Shown here: piece after piece, positions 52,911 through 61,957 of the stretch
Position numbering within the stretch: position 1 is the stretch's first letter
How the letters are laid out: each line of letters starts with the position of its first letter
Source of the DNA: Rhodospirillales bacterium
GTDB taxonomy: Bacteria > Pseudomonadota > Alphaproteobacteria > Rhodospirillales > JASLQF01
Direction of reading: 5' to 3'
NCBI GenBank assembly: GCA_030744625.1
Contig: JASLQF010000027.1
Location: forward strand, 1 to 64,000
DNA length: 64,000 nucleotides
Notes under the pieces: generated by a model
Told to the model about the DNA's origin: nothing
Databases searched by the model: none
Seen by the model: the letters and a program-made list of their open reading frames with translations, nothing else
Translations under genes and position numbers: made by a program

Positions 52911-54154
52911 CAGATGATCCCCTTGACGATCATGGCGTCGACGATTTTGTCCACATAGTGGCCTTGAAAGCGCTGGATGCCGAGGGACAGGGCCCAGTTC
53001 ACCGCTTCCTCCGAATCGACGCGCGCCAGAACGACCCTGGTCTCGTCGGCGCTCTTGACGACCTCGCGCAGCTCGTCGATCCGCTCGTCGTGCTCGCCGC
53101 GGATGGACTCCCGGCTCCACGATATTTTCACGAAGTCACCGCCCAGGAGGCCGGGGTCGAAGAACTGCAAAGACAGGGGATTGAGGCCGTCGATGAGGAC
53201 GCGGTAGCCGTTGTCGCGCAGCCAGTCGCGGGCATAGGCGAACCCGCCCATGTCCGAGAATATGTCGATCGTCTGCATCTCGATGATGATTTTTTCGGAA
53301 GCTTCGCGCACCTTTTCGTGGAAATTCTGAAATCCCGGCGAGAGAATCGTGGCGATGTTGAGGTTGAGGCTGATGGCCTCCTTCATCCCGTTCATATCGC
53401 GCTGGGCGATCACCGAAAGGATGCGGCGGTCCAGGGTCTCGCTCAGGTATTGGAACAGCCACGGATTGGCGAAAAGATTGACGCCCGGCGCGATGCGTTT
53501 CTGCAGCTCGTCCATGGCCACGTAATTCTCGCGGAACAGGACGGCTCCCTTGGCGTCGGGGCGGATCACCACCGCCGTCTGCTGGCGAATGAGGTCGGTG
53601 ATTCGGATGCCTTGAAGCCGAGAATTGATGGCGGTCAGATTGGCGGGGTCCAGGGGAGCCCCCGCCATCGCCTGCTGACGTCCCTCTCCCTCCTTGCGCG
53701 TGAGGTCCCGGGACTCCGTTTCCATCTCCTCGGCGACGGACAGGAAGGTCGAGAAGTCGGCGGGCTGCGCAAGGTCGTACCAGGTGGTGAAGCGGTCGTC
53801 GAGAGACCCCTCCTCGCCGAAGGTGAGAGGATCCTCGCTGAACAGCGCCCGCAACTTGTAAAGCGGCGGGTCGATCTCCTCGACGGGCGCGTCATGGCAG
53901 ATCAGCACCATGTCGGTGTTGGTCAGGCTATAGAGCGTCACGTCGAAATTGATGACCAACGCGTCGAACGCCCGTGAAGCGACCCTCAGATAATGGGGCT
54001 GGCGATAGTGGGGACGCAGCTCGGACATATGAACGTGGATGGCGTAGTTGCCGGCCCGGTCGTCTTCGATGCGGCGCAGGTGCCCGACCAGCAGACTCAC
54101 CTCGCTGGGCGCTTCCTGGTTGGGTATCTGAAGGGCTGAGTCTATTTCGGCCAT
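52910..54154 (-). CDS. Degenerate EAL-like domain protein, paralogue A
   Basis: 414 aa, colinear with the downstream protein throughout. The N-terminal block is HMSELRPHYRQPHYLRVASR. The EAL-like C-terminus has SLNLNIATILSPGFQNF, IIIEMQTIDIFSDMGG, DNGYRVLIDGLNPLSL, GGDFVKISW and GIQRFQGHYVDKI. The EAL tripeptide and the metal-binding DD pair are absent. The pair arose by tandem duplication and then diverged, and they are probably expressed together and may heterodimerise. The gene is divergent from the phosphatase gene. Confidence 0.75.
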   Translation of the reverse strand: MAEIDSALQIPNQEAPSEVSLLVGHLRRIEDDRAGNYAIHVHMSELRPHYRQPHYLRVASRAFDALVINFDVTLYSLTNTDMVLICHDAPVEEIDPPLYKLRALFSEDPLTFGEEGSLDDRFTTWYDLAQPADFSTFLSVAEEMETESRDLTRKEGEGRQQAMAGAPLDPANLTAINSRLQGIRITDLIRQQTAVVIRPDAKGAVLFRENYVAMDELQKRIAPGVNLFANPWLFQYLSETLDRRILSVIAQRDMNGMKEAISLNLNIATILSPGFQNFHEKVREASEKIIIEMQTIDIFSDMGGFAYARDWLRDNGYRVLIDGLNPLSLQFFDPGLLGGDFVKISWSRESIRGEHDERIDELREVVKSADETRVVLARVDSEEAVNWALSLGIQRFQGHYVDKIVDAMIVKGII

Positions 54155-54302
54155 CGCCGCGTTGAACCTTCCTTAACTTCGGCCTGATTCCGGGAAATCA
54201 TAAAAACAGAAACATTAATAGACTTTTACACTTCGGGCGGCGAGCCCGCCGACAACGGCCGGGTTGCCCCCGCCGCCGGGCGACGCCATCTTATTCCCTC
54301 AA

Positions 54303-55073
54303 ATGATATCGAGACAACAGAACGACGATCAGTCCGCCCCGCCGCGTGTGCCGGAAGGCCGCCGCGTTTACGCCATAGGCGACATCCACGGCCGCGACGA
54401 CCTGGTGCGGCGTCTGCATCGGCGCATTGGCGAGGACGCGGCGCAAGCCACCAATGGCGCGGATGGCGACGAATTGGCCAAGGTGGTCGTTTACCTGGGC
54501 GACTACATAGACCGCGGGCCCGGCTCCTGCGAGGTGGTCGATCTCCTGCTCGATACGCCGCTGCAGGGATTCGAAGCCGTCCATCTGAAGGGAAACCACG
54601 AGGAATTCCTGCTCCGTTTCTGGGAAGACGGCTCCCTGGTCGAGGCTTGGTTGAGTAACGGCGGGCTGGATACGCTGCGCAGCTATGGTGTCGAGTTCCT
54701 CGACCTTGGCTTGTCCGGCGATTTCCTGGCCGAGGTGCGGCGGCGTCTGCGCCAAGCCCTGCCGCCCAGGCATCTCGACTTCTTCCAAAGCCTGGCGAGA
54801 TGGCACGTCGAGGGAGACTACCTCTTCGTGCACGCCGGCCTCAGGCCCGGCGTCCCCCTGGACCAACAGAAAGACCAGGACCTTTTCTGGATTCGCCACG
54901 AATTCCTCAATTCCGGCGCCGATTTCGGCAGGGTCGTGGTGCATGGCCACACCATCTCGCCCGAGGGCGACATGGCGCCCAACCGCATCGGCATCGATAC
55001 CGGTGCCTACTATTCGGGCCGCCTCACCTGCCTGGTGCTCGAGGGAGCGACGCGCCGTTTCATCCACACCTGA
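54303..55073 (+). CDS. Metallophosphoesterase (serine/threonine phosphatase or Ap4A-hydrolase type)
   Basis: 256 aa from the ATG; an upstream TTG (54264) would add 13 proline-rich residues. The binuclear-metal motifs of the PPP family are all present: GDIHGR, GDYIDRGPGS, KGNHEEF and HGHT, with the FVHAGLRPGVPLD segment. It hydrolyses phosphoprotein or diadenosine-polyphosphate substrates in the cytoplasm; sequence alone does not decide which. It is 104 bp upstream of the sugar-nucleotide SDR gene on the same strand. Confidence 0.88.
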   Translation: MISRQQNDDQSAPPRVPEGRRVYAIGDIHGRDDLVRRLHRRIGEDAAQATNGADGDELAKVVVYLGDYIDRGPGSCEVVDLLLDTPLQGFEAVHLKGNHEEFLLRFWEDGSLVEAWLSNGGLDTLRSYGVEFLDLGLSGDFLAEVRRRLRQALPPRHLDFFQSLARWHVEGDYLFVHAGLRPGVPLDQQKDQDLFWIRHEFLNSGADFGRVVVHGHTISPEGDMAPNRIGIDTGAYYSGRLTCLVLEGATRRFIHT

Positions 55074-55177
55074 TGAAAGACCCCGGGGCGTCCGCCGCCC
55101 CTTTCCCATAACCCTTTGTCGCGCCTCATGTTCGGTGGTAGTACTCGGCAAGGATTTTTCAGGCGGGGCACGCAGTC

Positions 55178-56119
55178 ATGGCGTCACCAAAACGGGTGCT
55201 GGTCACGGGCGGGGCCGGTTTCCTCGGCTCCCATCTGTGCGAGCGTTTGCTCGACGACGGCCACGAGGTGCTGTGCGCCGACAACTACTTCACCGGCTCC
55301 AAGGAGAACGTCGGCCGCCTCCTGGATCGCCAGCGGTTCGAGATCCTGCGCCACGACATCACCTTCCCCCTCTATGTGGAGGTCGACGAGATCTACAACC
55401 TGGCCTGCCCGGCGTCCCCCGAGCATTACCAGTTCGACCCGGTGCAGACGACCAAGACCTGCGTCCACGGCACCATCAACATGCTGGGCCTGGCCAAGCG
55501 CACCGGCGCCAAGATCCTGCAGGCCTCGACCAGCGAGGTTTACGGCGACCCCGAGGTGCATCCCCAGCCCGAGGACTACCGCGGCCGCGTCAACCCCATC
55601 GGCCCGCGCGCCTGCTACGACGAGGGCAAGCGCTGCGCCGAGACCCTGTTCTTCGACTATCACCGCCAGAACCGGGTCAACATCCGGGTGGCGCGCATCT
55701 TCAACACCTATGGGCCGCGCATGCTGCCCGACGACGGGCGGGTGGTCTCCAACTTCATCGTCCAGGCCCTGAAGGGCGAGGCCATCACCATTTACGGCGA
55801 CGGCAGCCAGACGCGGGCGTTCTGCTACGTCGACGACCTGATCGACGGCCTGGTGCGCCTGATGGACGCCGACGACGAACTGACCGGCCCCGTGAATTTG
55901 GGCAATCCCGCCGAGTTCACCATCACCGAGCTGGCCGAGAAGGTGATGGCGCTCACCGGATCGAAGGCCAAGCTCGAAAACCGCCCACTGCCCGCCGACG
56001 ACCCCACCCAGCGCTGCCCCGACATCGCCCTGGCCCGCGCCAAGCTGGGCTGGGAGCCGACGGTGACGCTCGACGACGGACTCAAGAAGACCATCGAGTA
56101 CTTCGCGGCAGTCGTCTAG
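55178..56119 (+). CDS. NAD-dependent SDR, UDP-glucuronate decarboxylase (UDP-xylose synthase)-like
   Basis: 313 aa. The Rossmann motif is [20 protein letters not shown], the active site combines STSEVYGDP with the catalytic YDEGK, and the family-specific [20 protein letters not shown] is present. The C-terminus ends with the typical [20 protein letters not shown]. It should convert UDP-glucuronate to UDP-xylose or a related sugar nucleotide. It may feed the surface-polysaccharide genes downstream. Its TAG stop begins copy 2 of the dispersed repeat. Confidence 0.88.
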   Translation: MASPKRVLVTGGAGFLGSHLCERLLDDGHEVLCADNYFTGSKENVGRLLDRQRFEILRHDITFPLYVEVDEIYNLACPASPEHYQFDPVQTTKTCVHGTINMLGLAKRTGAKILQASTSEVYGDPEVHPQPEDYRGRVNPIGPRACYDEGKRCAETLFFDYHRQNRVNIRVARIFNTYGPRMLPDDGRVVSNFIVQALKGEAITIYGDGSQTRAFCYVDDLIDGLVRLMDADDELTGPVNLGNPAEFTITELAEKVMALTGSKAKLENRPLPADDPTQRCPDIALARAKLGWEPTVTLDDGLKKTIEYFAAVV

Positions 56120-56268
56120 CGCAACCCCCGGTTAGTTTTAGGCAGCGTAATGCCTATTCGACACGGTCGGGTCTGAGACCCGCCCCTACATTCAACAAAT
56201 AGCGTAGGGGCCGGTCCCGGACCGGCCCGCTAGCGGTGATTACATCTAAACGTATAACGCGCCAGGCG
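56117..56268. repeat. Dispersed 152-bp element, copy 2
   Basis: Same orientation and length as 26324-26475, about 92% identical. It begins with the TAG stop codon of the SDR gene. It retains the GGGCCGGTCC/GGACCGGCCC palindrome and shows CGGGTCT/AGACCCG as a perfect small hairpin where copy 1 has mismatches. Like copy 1 it sits between convergent genes (SDR and creatininase-like), consistent with a bidirectional transcript end or a preferred insertion site. Confidence 0.85.
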
Positions 56269-56282
56269 ATGCCGGCCGCCGA

Positions 56283-57053
56283 TCAGTCCTTGAGCATGTC
56301 GAGGACCTCGATCAGCCTTTGCACCAGGTGGTCGTGATATTTCTTTCCCTTTTCCGCGGTGGCGGCGGTGGGGTTGCCGAAGATCGCGTCGCCGGTGTCG
56401 TCGACGATCTGCTTCAGGCCCCGCGCCGTCATCGGCACGTAGCAAAGCGTGTCCTGCGGTTCCCGGGGATCCATGTGGTAGAGGGGTTGGGGTTCGAAAG
56501 GGTTGTCCTTGGCGTTCTCCATCTTCATGAGATGCGGGTAGCGATAAAGCATGTGCGAGGTTTCGCAGTCGTCGGCGTGGCCGATGGAGGCGAAACCCAT
56601 ATCGGCGGCGATCTCCTTGCACATGTAGATGGGGTCGAAGATGACCACCTTGACGCCGAGCTTGCGCTGCACCCGCTCGGCGGCGATCTGCAGCCACGGG
56701 ATGTTGGTCAGGCGGTGGCCGTTGACGGCGACAAATTTCCTGAAGCCGTGCTCGGCCAGCGACTCGATGGCGTCGGCAAGAACCTCGATCAGGACCTCGG
56801 CGCGGATGGTGATGGTCCCGGGGCACGCCATGTGGTGCGGGCTCCAGCCGAACCACATGGGCGGGGTGACCAGGACGCCGGAGCGTTCGCTGGCATCCTC
56901 GGCCACGGTCATGGTCACGTAGGTGTCGTTGCCGAGGGGAGCGAAGCGGCCGTGCTGTTCTGTGCTCCCCACCGGGATGATGATCCGGTCGTCCTTGCCG
57001 AGGTAGGCCTCGACGTCGGGCCAAGCCTGTTCCTGAAGTAAAAGGGCCGCCAT
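56283..57053 (-). CDS. Creatininase-family amidohydrolase
   Basis: 256 aa from an ATG with AAGGAGG seven bases upstream. The metal-binding motif IIPVGSTEQHGRFAPLGNDTY supplies Glu, His and Asp ligands; AVNGHR and IGHADDCETSHML complete the creatininase active site. The family contains creatininase, MftE-like peptidases and 2-amino-5-formylamino hydrolases, so only amide or C-N hydrolysis can be inferred. It is downstream of asnB by 195 bp on the same strand. Confidence 0.85.
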   Translation of the reverse strand: MAALLLQEQAWPDVEAYLGKDDRIIIPVGSTEQHGRFAPLGNDTYVTMTVAEDASERSGVLVTPPMWFGWSPHHMACPGTITIRAEVLIEVLADAIESLAEHGFRKFVAVNGHRLTNIPWLQIAAERVQRKLGVKVVIFDPIYMCKEIAADMGFASIGHADDCETSHMLYRYPHLMKMENAKDNPFEPQPLYHMDPREPQDTLCYVPMTARGLKQIVDDTGDAIFGNPTAATAEKGKKYHDHLVQRLIEVLDMLKD

Positions 57054-57079
57054 GGTTTTTCCTCCTTGACTTCGAAATC

Positions 57080-57101
57080 GCGCCGCCGCCGGCGGCGGCG
57101 C
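57080..57101. other. Perfect 22-bp GC palindrome
   Basis: GCGCCGCCGCC followed directly by its reverse complement lies between the asnB stop (57249) and the creatininase-like start (57053). It can form a very stable hairpin but has no following T-run, so it is at most an attenuator. The rest of 57102-57248 shows no supported feature. Confidence 0.5.
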
Positions 57102-57248
57102 CTCACACGTTTGGCAGTGTTCACCGTGCCTTGCATTGACTTCCGTCATTCGCCAGCCGAAGCGCGCCACCATGGCATGGGGAGGGGAGCGGTCGGCACC
57201 GGCGGGTGCCCGCGGAGGTGCCGGGAGGCGGCACGGCCAGCCACCGCC

Positions 57249-59066
57249 TCAAGCCGCCGCGCCCCACGCCGCCGCGTACACCCGCCTGGCCCAGCCGCGC
57301 AGGCCGCGTTCGCCGCCGGACTTGCCGCCGCCGGCTTCTGCGCCCTCCAGCCATTCGCGCACGGGCACGAAGAAGCCGCTCTTGGGGCGTTCCAGCACGG
57401 CCCTGGGCAGGGGTTCGTCCGGGGCCGCCGCCATGGCCTGTTTGGTGGGGGCGCCGGGGCCGCCCACATGCGGCGCCACCTGGGCGAAGAGCTCGGCGTC
57501 GACCAGGGGGACGCGGATCTCCAGGGAATGCGCCATGCCCGCCCAGTCGGCGTCGCGCAGGAGCTGGTTTGCCATGTACCAGGTCATTTCCAGGGCGGCG
57601 ACCTTGGCGCGCGGCCGGGCGATTCCCGACGACGTCGTTTCCAAGGCCAGGCGCGGGGCAAGTTCCCGCCAGCCGGCGCGCAGCAGATCGGCGTCGAGGA
57701 CCGAGCCCAGTTCCCAGGGCATGAACAGCCCGCGGCGCAGCAGATAGGCGTCGCCATAGGTGGTGGCGTATTCCAAAATTCCCGCCGCCTTGGGCGAGAT
57801 GTACCGCGCCAGGTGCCCGAGCAGGGGCGCCGCCACCACCCTCAAGCCCCGGCCCAGCGCGGCGCCCCCCGGCACCCAGCCGAGGCGACCGACCAGGGCG
57901 GGAACCTGGCGGAAGGTGTCGTAACCGCCGAAAAGCTCGTCCCCGCCCAACCCCGACAAGGCCACCTTGAGCCCCATCGCCGCCGCCTCCTTGGCGACAA
58001 AATAGGTGTTCACCCCATCGATCGAGGGCTGGTCCATGGCCGCCATGAGGGCCGGCGCGTCGTCTCGGAAGTCGCCTCCCGTCACCCACCGGGTGCGATG
58101 GCGGGTGCCATAGGTGGCGGCCACCGCCTCGGCGAGGGGCGTCTCGTCGCGGGACGTGCCCTGGAATTCGGCAAAGCCGAGCGTCATGGTATCGAGATCG
58201 CCGTTCCGAAACTCCGACGCCAGTCCCGTTATGGCCGCCGAATCGAGGCCGGCGGAGAGGAACACGCCGACCGGCACGTCGGCAACCAGGTGATGCTCGA
58301 CCGACTCGCGGAGTGCCTTGCCCAGGTCCAGTGGCGGCGGCGCGGCAGATGGCATGGCGGGCGTCGCGGCGAGTTGGCGGGCCGGCTCGAAGTAGCGCTC
58401 GATGCGGCGGCCGCCGGCGGCATCGATCCACAACGTCGAGCCCGCCGCCACAGCGCGGATGTCGGCGTACAGGGTGTGGGGCTCGGGCACGTAGCCGAAC
58501 AGGAAGAACCCGACGTGGCCGGCCGGGTCGGGCGCGCCGCCAACGCCGCCGCCGGCCAGCAGCGCCTTGACCTGGGAGGCGGCGCGCAAGGTCTTGCCGT
58601 CGTCGGTGTAATAGAGGGGCTTGATGCCGAAGGGATCGCGCCCCAGCAGCATGCCGCGGCGCTCCTCGTCCCACAGCGCGAAGGCGAACATGCCGCGCAG
58701 GTGGCGCACCATTTCGGGGCCGTCGCGGTCGTAGAGGTGCAGCAGCACCTCGGTGTCGGACTCGGTCTCGAACACCCGGCCTTCCGCCTGCAAGCGGCGG
58801 CGCAGGGCGCGGAAGTTGTAGATCTCGCCGTTGTAGGCGACGCGGACGCGCCCGCCGGCCAGGGCCATGGGCTGGTTGGCGGCCTGCGAAAGGTCGATGA
58901 TGGAGAGCCGCCGGTGGCCGAGGACGACGCGTCCGTCCGCCGATATCCACGATCCCTCGGCATCGGGGCCGCGCTCCGTCATGGCGTCGCGCACGGCGAT
59001 CAGCTCGCCGGGCTCGACGTTGGGCGCGCCGGCGCCATAGGCGAAGATGGCGTTGAGGCCACACAT
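57249..59066 (-). CDS. asnB: Asparagine synthase (glutamine-hydrolysing)
   Basis: 605 aa. Cys2 is the glutaminase nucleophile (MCGLNAIF), with RGPDAEG, GHRRLSIIDL and VAYNGEIYNF completing the class II amidotransferase domain. The synthetase domain has the PP-loop FLSAGLDSAAITG and ALSGLGGDELFGGY. It makes asparagine or, in surface-polysaccharide clusters, may amidate other acids such as uronates. It is divergent from the two-domain oxidoreductase gene. The C-terminal 30 residues are Gly/Ala-rich and beyond the conserved part. Confidence 0.9.
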   Translation of the reverse strand: MCGLNAIFAYGAGAPNVEPGELIAVRDAMTERGPDAEGSWISADGRVVLGHRRLSIIDLSQAANQPMALAGGRVRVAYNGEIYNFRALRRRLQAEGRVFETESDTEVLLHLYDRDGPEMVRHLRGMFAFALWDEERRGMLLGRDPFGIKPLYYTDDGKTLRAASQVKALLAGGGVGGAPDPAGHVGFFLFGYVPEPHTLYADIRAVAAGSTLWIDAAGGRRIERYFEPARQLAATPAMPSAAPPPLDLGKALRESVEHHLVADVPVGVFLSAGLDSAAITGLASEFRNGDLDTMTLGFAEFQGTSRDETPLAEAVAATYGTRHRTRWVTGGDFRDDAPALMAAMDQPSIDGVNTYFVAKEAAAMGLKVALSGLGGDELFGGYDTFRQVPALVGRLGWVPGGAALGRGLRVVAAPLLGHLARYISPKAAGILEYATTYGDAYLLRRGLFMPWELGSVLDADLLRAGWRELAPRLALETTSSGIARPRAKVAALEMTWYMANQLLRDADWAGMAHSLEIRVPLVDAELFAQVAPHVGGPGAPTKQAMAAAPDEPLPRAVLERPKSGFFVPVREWLEGAEAGGGKSGGERGLRGWARRVYAAAWGAAA

Positions 59067-59159
59067 GGTTGCTAAATACCGTGCAAAAGCTTAAGAAATA
59101 AAGCCTTTTCCAGGAACCGGCGGCTTTCTCCGGTGCCGCGATCAGAGCGGAACAGCGCC

Positions 59160-61319
59160 ATGAAGCAGGTCATTCAGAGTGCCAGCAGCGGCGAGCTGAG
59201 CTTGCGCGAGGTGCCCGAGCCCAAGGTCAGGGCGGGGCATCTCCTGGTGCGCACGCGGACCTCGCTGATTTCGCCGGGTACCGAACGCCTGGTCGTGGCC
59301 TTCGCCAAGAAGGGCCTCGTCGCCAAGGCGCGGGCGCGCCCCGACCTGGTCAAGAAAGTCATGGCCAAGGCGCGGCGCGACGGCCTCAAGGCGACTTGGG
59401 ACGCGGTGCGCGCCCGCCTCGACGAACCATTGCCGCTGGGCTATTCGGCGGCCGGCGAGGTGGTGGCCGTGGGCGCCGGCCTGGAGGGCGCCTTCCGCGC
59501 CGGCCAACGGGTCGCCGTGGCCGGCGCCGGTCTCGCCAACCATGCCGAACTTAACGTGGTGCCTCGCAATCTCGCCGCCGCGGTTCCCGATGGCGTCGCC
59601 GACGAGGAGGCCTGTTTCGCCACCCTCGCCGCCATCGCCATGCACGGGACGCGCAACCTGGGCGCCGGCCTGGGCGACGTGGTGGCGGTGCTGGGGGCCG
59701 GGCTGGTCGGCCTCTTGGCGGTGCGCTTGCTCGTCCTTTCCGGGGTCCGCGCGGTGGCCCTCGATTACGACCGGGGACGCCTCGATCTGGCCAGGCGCCT
59801 GGGCGCCGAACTCGCCTGGGATTTGGCCGAGACGGGCCTCGAGGAGGCGGTCGGCGCCCTGACCGCAGGCAAGGGCTGCGACGGCATCCTCATCGCCGCC
59901 GCCACCGAATCGAGCCAGCCCCTGGAGACGGCGGCCGCCATCGCCCGCGACAGGGGGCGCATCTCCATGGTCGGCATGACCGGCACCGAGTTTCCGTTCC
60001 GCGAGTTCATGCACAAGGAACTGTCGCTGGTGGTGTCGCGCTCCTACGGGCCGGGGCGCTACGACGCCGATTACGAGGAACGCGGCGTCACCTACCCGCC
60101 GGGCTACGTGCGCTGGACGGAGACCGAGAACCTGGCCGAATGCCTGCGCCTGATGTCGCCCTCGCGCACCAGCCGCCTCGACGTGGCGCCGCTGATCACC
60201 CATCGTTTCGACTTCGCAATGGCCGAGGACGCCTATGCCCTGGTTACCGGCGAACACGAACCCCATCTCGGCGTCGTCCTCGCTTATGCCGGCGCGCCGG
60301 ACGCCGTGGCGCGCCCTGCCTTCCCGGCACCCGGCGTCGTCGCCGGGAAGTCCTGCGTCCTCGGGGTGGTCGGGGCCGGCGCCTTTGCCCGCGCCGTCCT
60401 CCTGCCCGAGCTGAAGAAGCTCGACGGCGTGGCCCTGCACACCGTCGTCACCCGCGCCGGCGCCTCGGCCGAGCACGCGCAAAAAACCTTCGGCTTCGCG
60501 GCCGCCGACACCGACGCCGAGGCGGTCCTCGGCAACCCCGACATCAACGCCGTGCTGATCGCCACCCCCCACGACAGCCACGCCGCACTGGCGGCGCGGG
60601 CGCTGGCGGCCGGCAAGCCCGTGCTCGTGGAAAAGCCGCTGGCGCTGGACGGCGCCGGGATCAACCAAGTCATCGAAGCACGCAATGCCTCTTCCGCCTT
60701 CTTCCAGGTCGGCTTCAACCGCCGCTTCGCGCCCATGGCCGAGACCCTGCGCCGCCGCCTGGCCGCCTTTCCCGGACCCAAGTTTCTGATCCTCCGCGTC
60801 AACGCCGGCGCCGTGCCGCCGGCAAGCTGGCTCAACGACGAAGCGGAAGGCGGCGGACGGGTGCTGGGCGAGGTCTGCCACTTCGTCGATCTGGCGCGCC
60901 ACCTGGTGGGCGCCGCGATCACCTCGGTACAGGCCGATGCCACCGGAGTTACAGGAGCGACGGCAACCTGCGACGACCTCAGCGCCGCGCTACGCTTCGC
61001 CGACGGCAGCCTCGCCACCATCGCCTACACGGCGCTTGGCGACGACTCGTATGGCAAGGAACGCATCGAGGCCTTCGCCGGCGGCACCGTGGTTACCATC
61101 GACAACTTCCGCGGCCTCACGGTGACCGAGGACGGCCGCACGACGACCGATAAGGCACGCTCCCAGGACAAGGGCCACGGCGCCGCCCTCAAGGCCTTCG
61201 CCGACGCCGTCGCCGCCGGCGGCCCGCCGGCCATCGACGAGGCCGAACTCATCGAGACCAGCCTGGCCACCTTGGCCCTCGCCGAATCCCTGCAATCGGG
61301 GGAGCGCATCGACCTGTGA
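59160..61319 (+). CDS. Two-domain oxidoreductase: Zn-alcohol-dehydrogenase-like plus Gfo/Idh/MocA
   Basis: 719 aa. Residues 1-385 are a medium-chain dehydrogenase-like domain (SLISPGTERLVV, GYSAAGEVVAVG, VVAVLGAGLVGLLAVRLL). Residues 398-719 are a Gfo/Idh/MocA domain (CVLGVVGAGAFARAVLLPEL, LVEKPLAL, GFNRRFAPM). Such fusions are recurrent in polysaccharide-biosynthesis loci beside asnB-type amidotransferases and are predicted to act on sugar-linked substrates, with an unassigned reaction. It is 59 bp upstream of gmhA on the same strand and probably co-transcribed with it. Confidence 0.88.
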   Translation: MKQVIQSASSGELSLREVPEPKVRAGHLLVRTRTSLISPGTERLVVAFAKKGLVAKARARPDLVKKVMAKARRDGLKATWDAVRARLDEPLPLGYSAAGEVVAVGAGLEGAFRAGQRVAVAGAGLANHAELNVVPRNLAAAVPDGVADEEACFATLAAIAMHGTRNLGAGLGDVVAVLGAGLVGLLAVRLLVLSGVRAVALDYDRGRLDLARRLGAELAWDLAETGLEEAVGALTAGKGCDGILIAAATESSQPLETAAAIARDRGRISMVGMTGTEFPFREFMHKELSLVVSRSYGPGRYDADYEERGVTYPPGYVRWTETENLAECLRLMSPSRTSRLDVAPLITHRFDFAMAEDAYALVTGEHEPHLGVVLAYAGAPDAVARPAFPAPGVVAGKSCVLGVVGAGAFARAVLLPELKKLDGVALHTVVTRAGASAEHAQKTFGFAAADTDAEAVLGNPDINAVLIATPHDSHAALAARALAAGKPVLVEKPLALDGAGINQVIEARNASSAFFQVGFNRRFAPMAETLRRRLAAFPGPKFLILRVNAGAVPPASWLNDEAEGGGRVLGEVCHFVDLARHLVGAAITSVQADATGVTGATATCDDLSAALRFADGSLATIAYTALGDDSYGKERIEAFAGGTVVTIDNFRGLTVTEDGRTTTDKARSQDKGHGAALKAFADAVAAGGPPAIDEAELIETSLATLALAESLQSGERIDL

Positions 61320-61378
61320 GGGCGGCCGGTCATTTTCGGCGAGCCCCGCCCCCGCGCCCCGTGATAAAAGGTCAAACC

Positions 61379-61957
61379 ATGGATGTGGATGCCTTTTTCG
61401 CCTCGGAACTGGACGAGCACGCGGCGGTCCTGGCGGCCTCGCGCCAGGCCCTCGGCGGGCCTTTCAAGGAGCTCGTCGGGGCGTGCGCGGCGGCGGCGCG
61501 CGGCGGCGGCAAGATCGTCTTCTTCGGCAACGGCGGCAGCGCCGCCGACTGCCAGCACCTGGCCACCGAACTTACCGTGCGCTACAAGCAGGACCGGGCG
61601 CCGATCGCCGCCCTGGCGCTCACCACCGACACTTCGGCGCTCACCGCCATCGGCAACGATTTCGGCTTCGACGACCTTTTCGCCCGCCAGATCGAGGCGC
61701 TCGTCCACGGACAGGACGTGGTCATCGGCATCTCCACCTCGGGCCAGAGCGAAAACGTGATCCGCGGGCTGAAGGCGGCCCGGGCGCTGGGCGCCGTCGC
61801 CGCCGGCTTCGGCGGCAAGGACGGCGGCCGCATGCAGGGGCTGGCCGCCCCCCTCCTGGTGGTGCCGTCGGCGACCACGTCGCGCATCCAGGAGATGCAC
61901 ATCACCCTTGGCCAGATGCTGTGCGGGGCCCTCGAGATCGAGCTGGGGCTGGTATGA
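61379..61957 (+). CDS. gmhA: Sedoheptulose-7-phosphate isomerase
   Basis: 192 aa with AAAAGG eight bases upstream. It has a SIS-domain fold; IVFFGNGGSAADCQHLATEL and ISTSGQSENVIRGL are substrate-binding loops, and IQEMHITLGQML contains the catalytic His/Glu region. It makes D-glycero-D-manno-heptose 7-phosphate for LPS inner core or other heptosides. It is followed immediately by hldE with an ATGA overlap. Confidence 0.92.
   Translation: MDVDAFFASELDEHAAVLAASRQALGGPFKELVGACAAAARGGGKIVFFGNGGSAADCQHLATELTVRYKQDRAPIAALALTTDTSALTAIGNDFGFDDLFARQIEALVHGQDVVIGISTSGQSENVIRGLKAARALGAVAAGFGGKDGGRMQGLAAPLLVVPSATTSRIQEMHITLGQMLCGALEIELGLV

Noticed and set aside
57080-57101. Intrinsic terminator of asnB
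   Set aside because: The hairpin is strong but no U-tract follows on the asnB strand, so it cannot be called a standard terminator.
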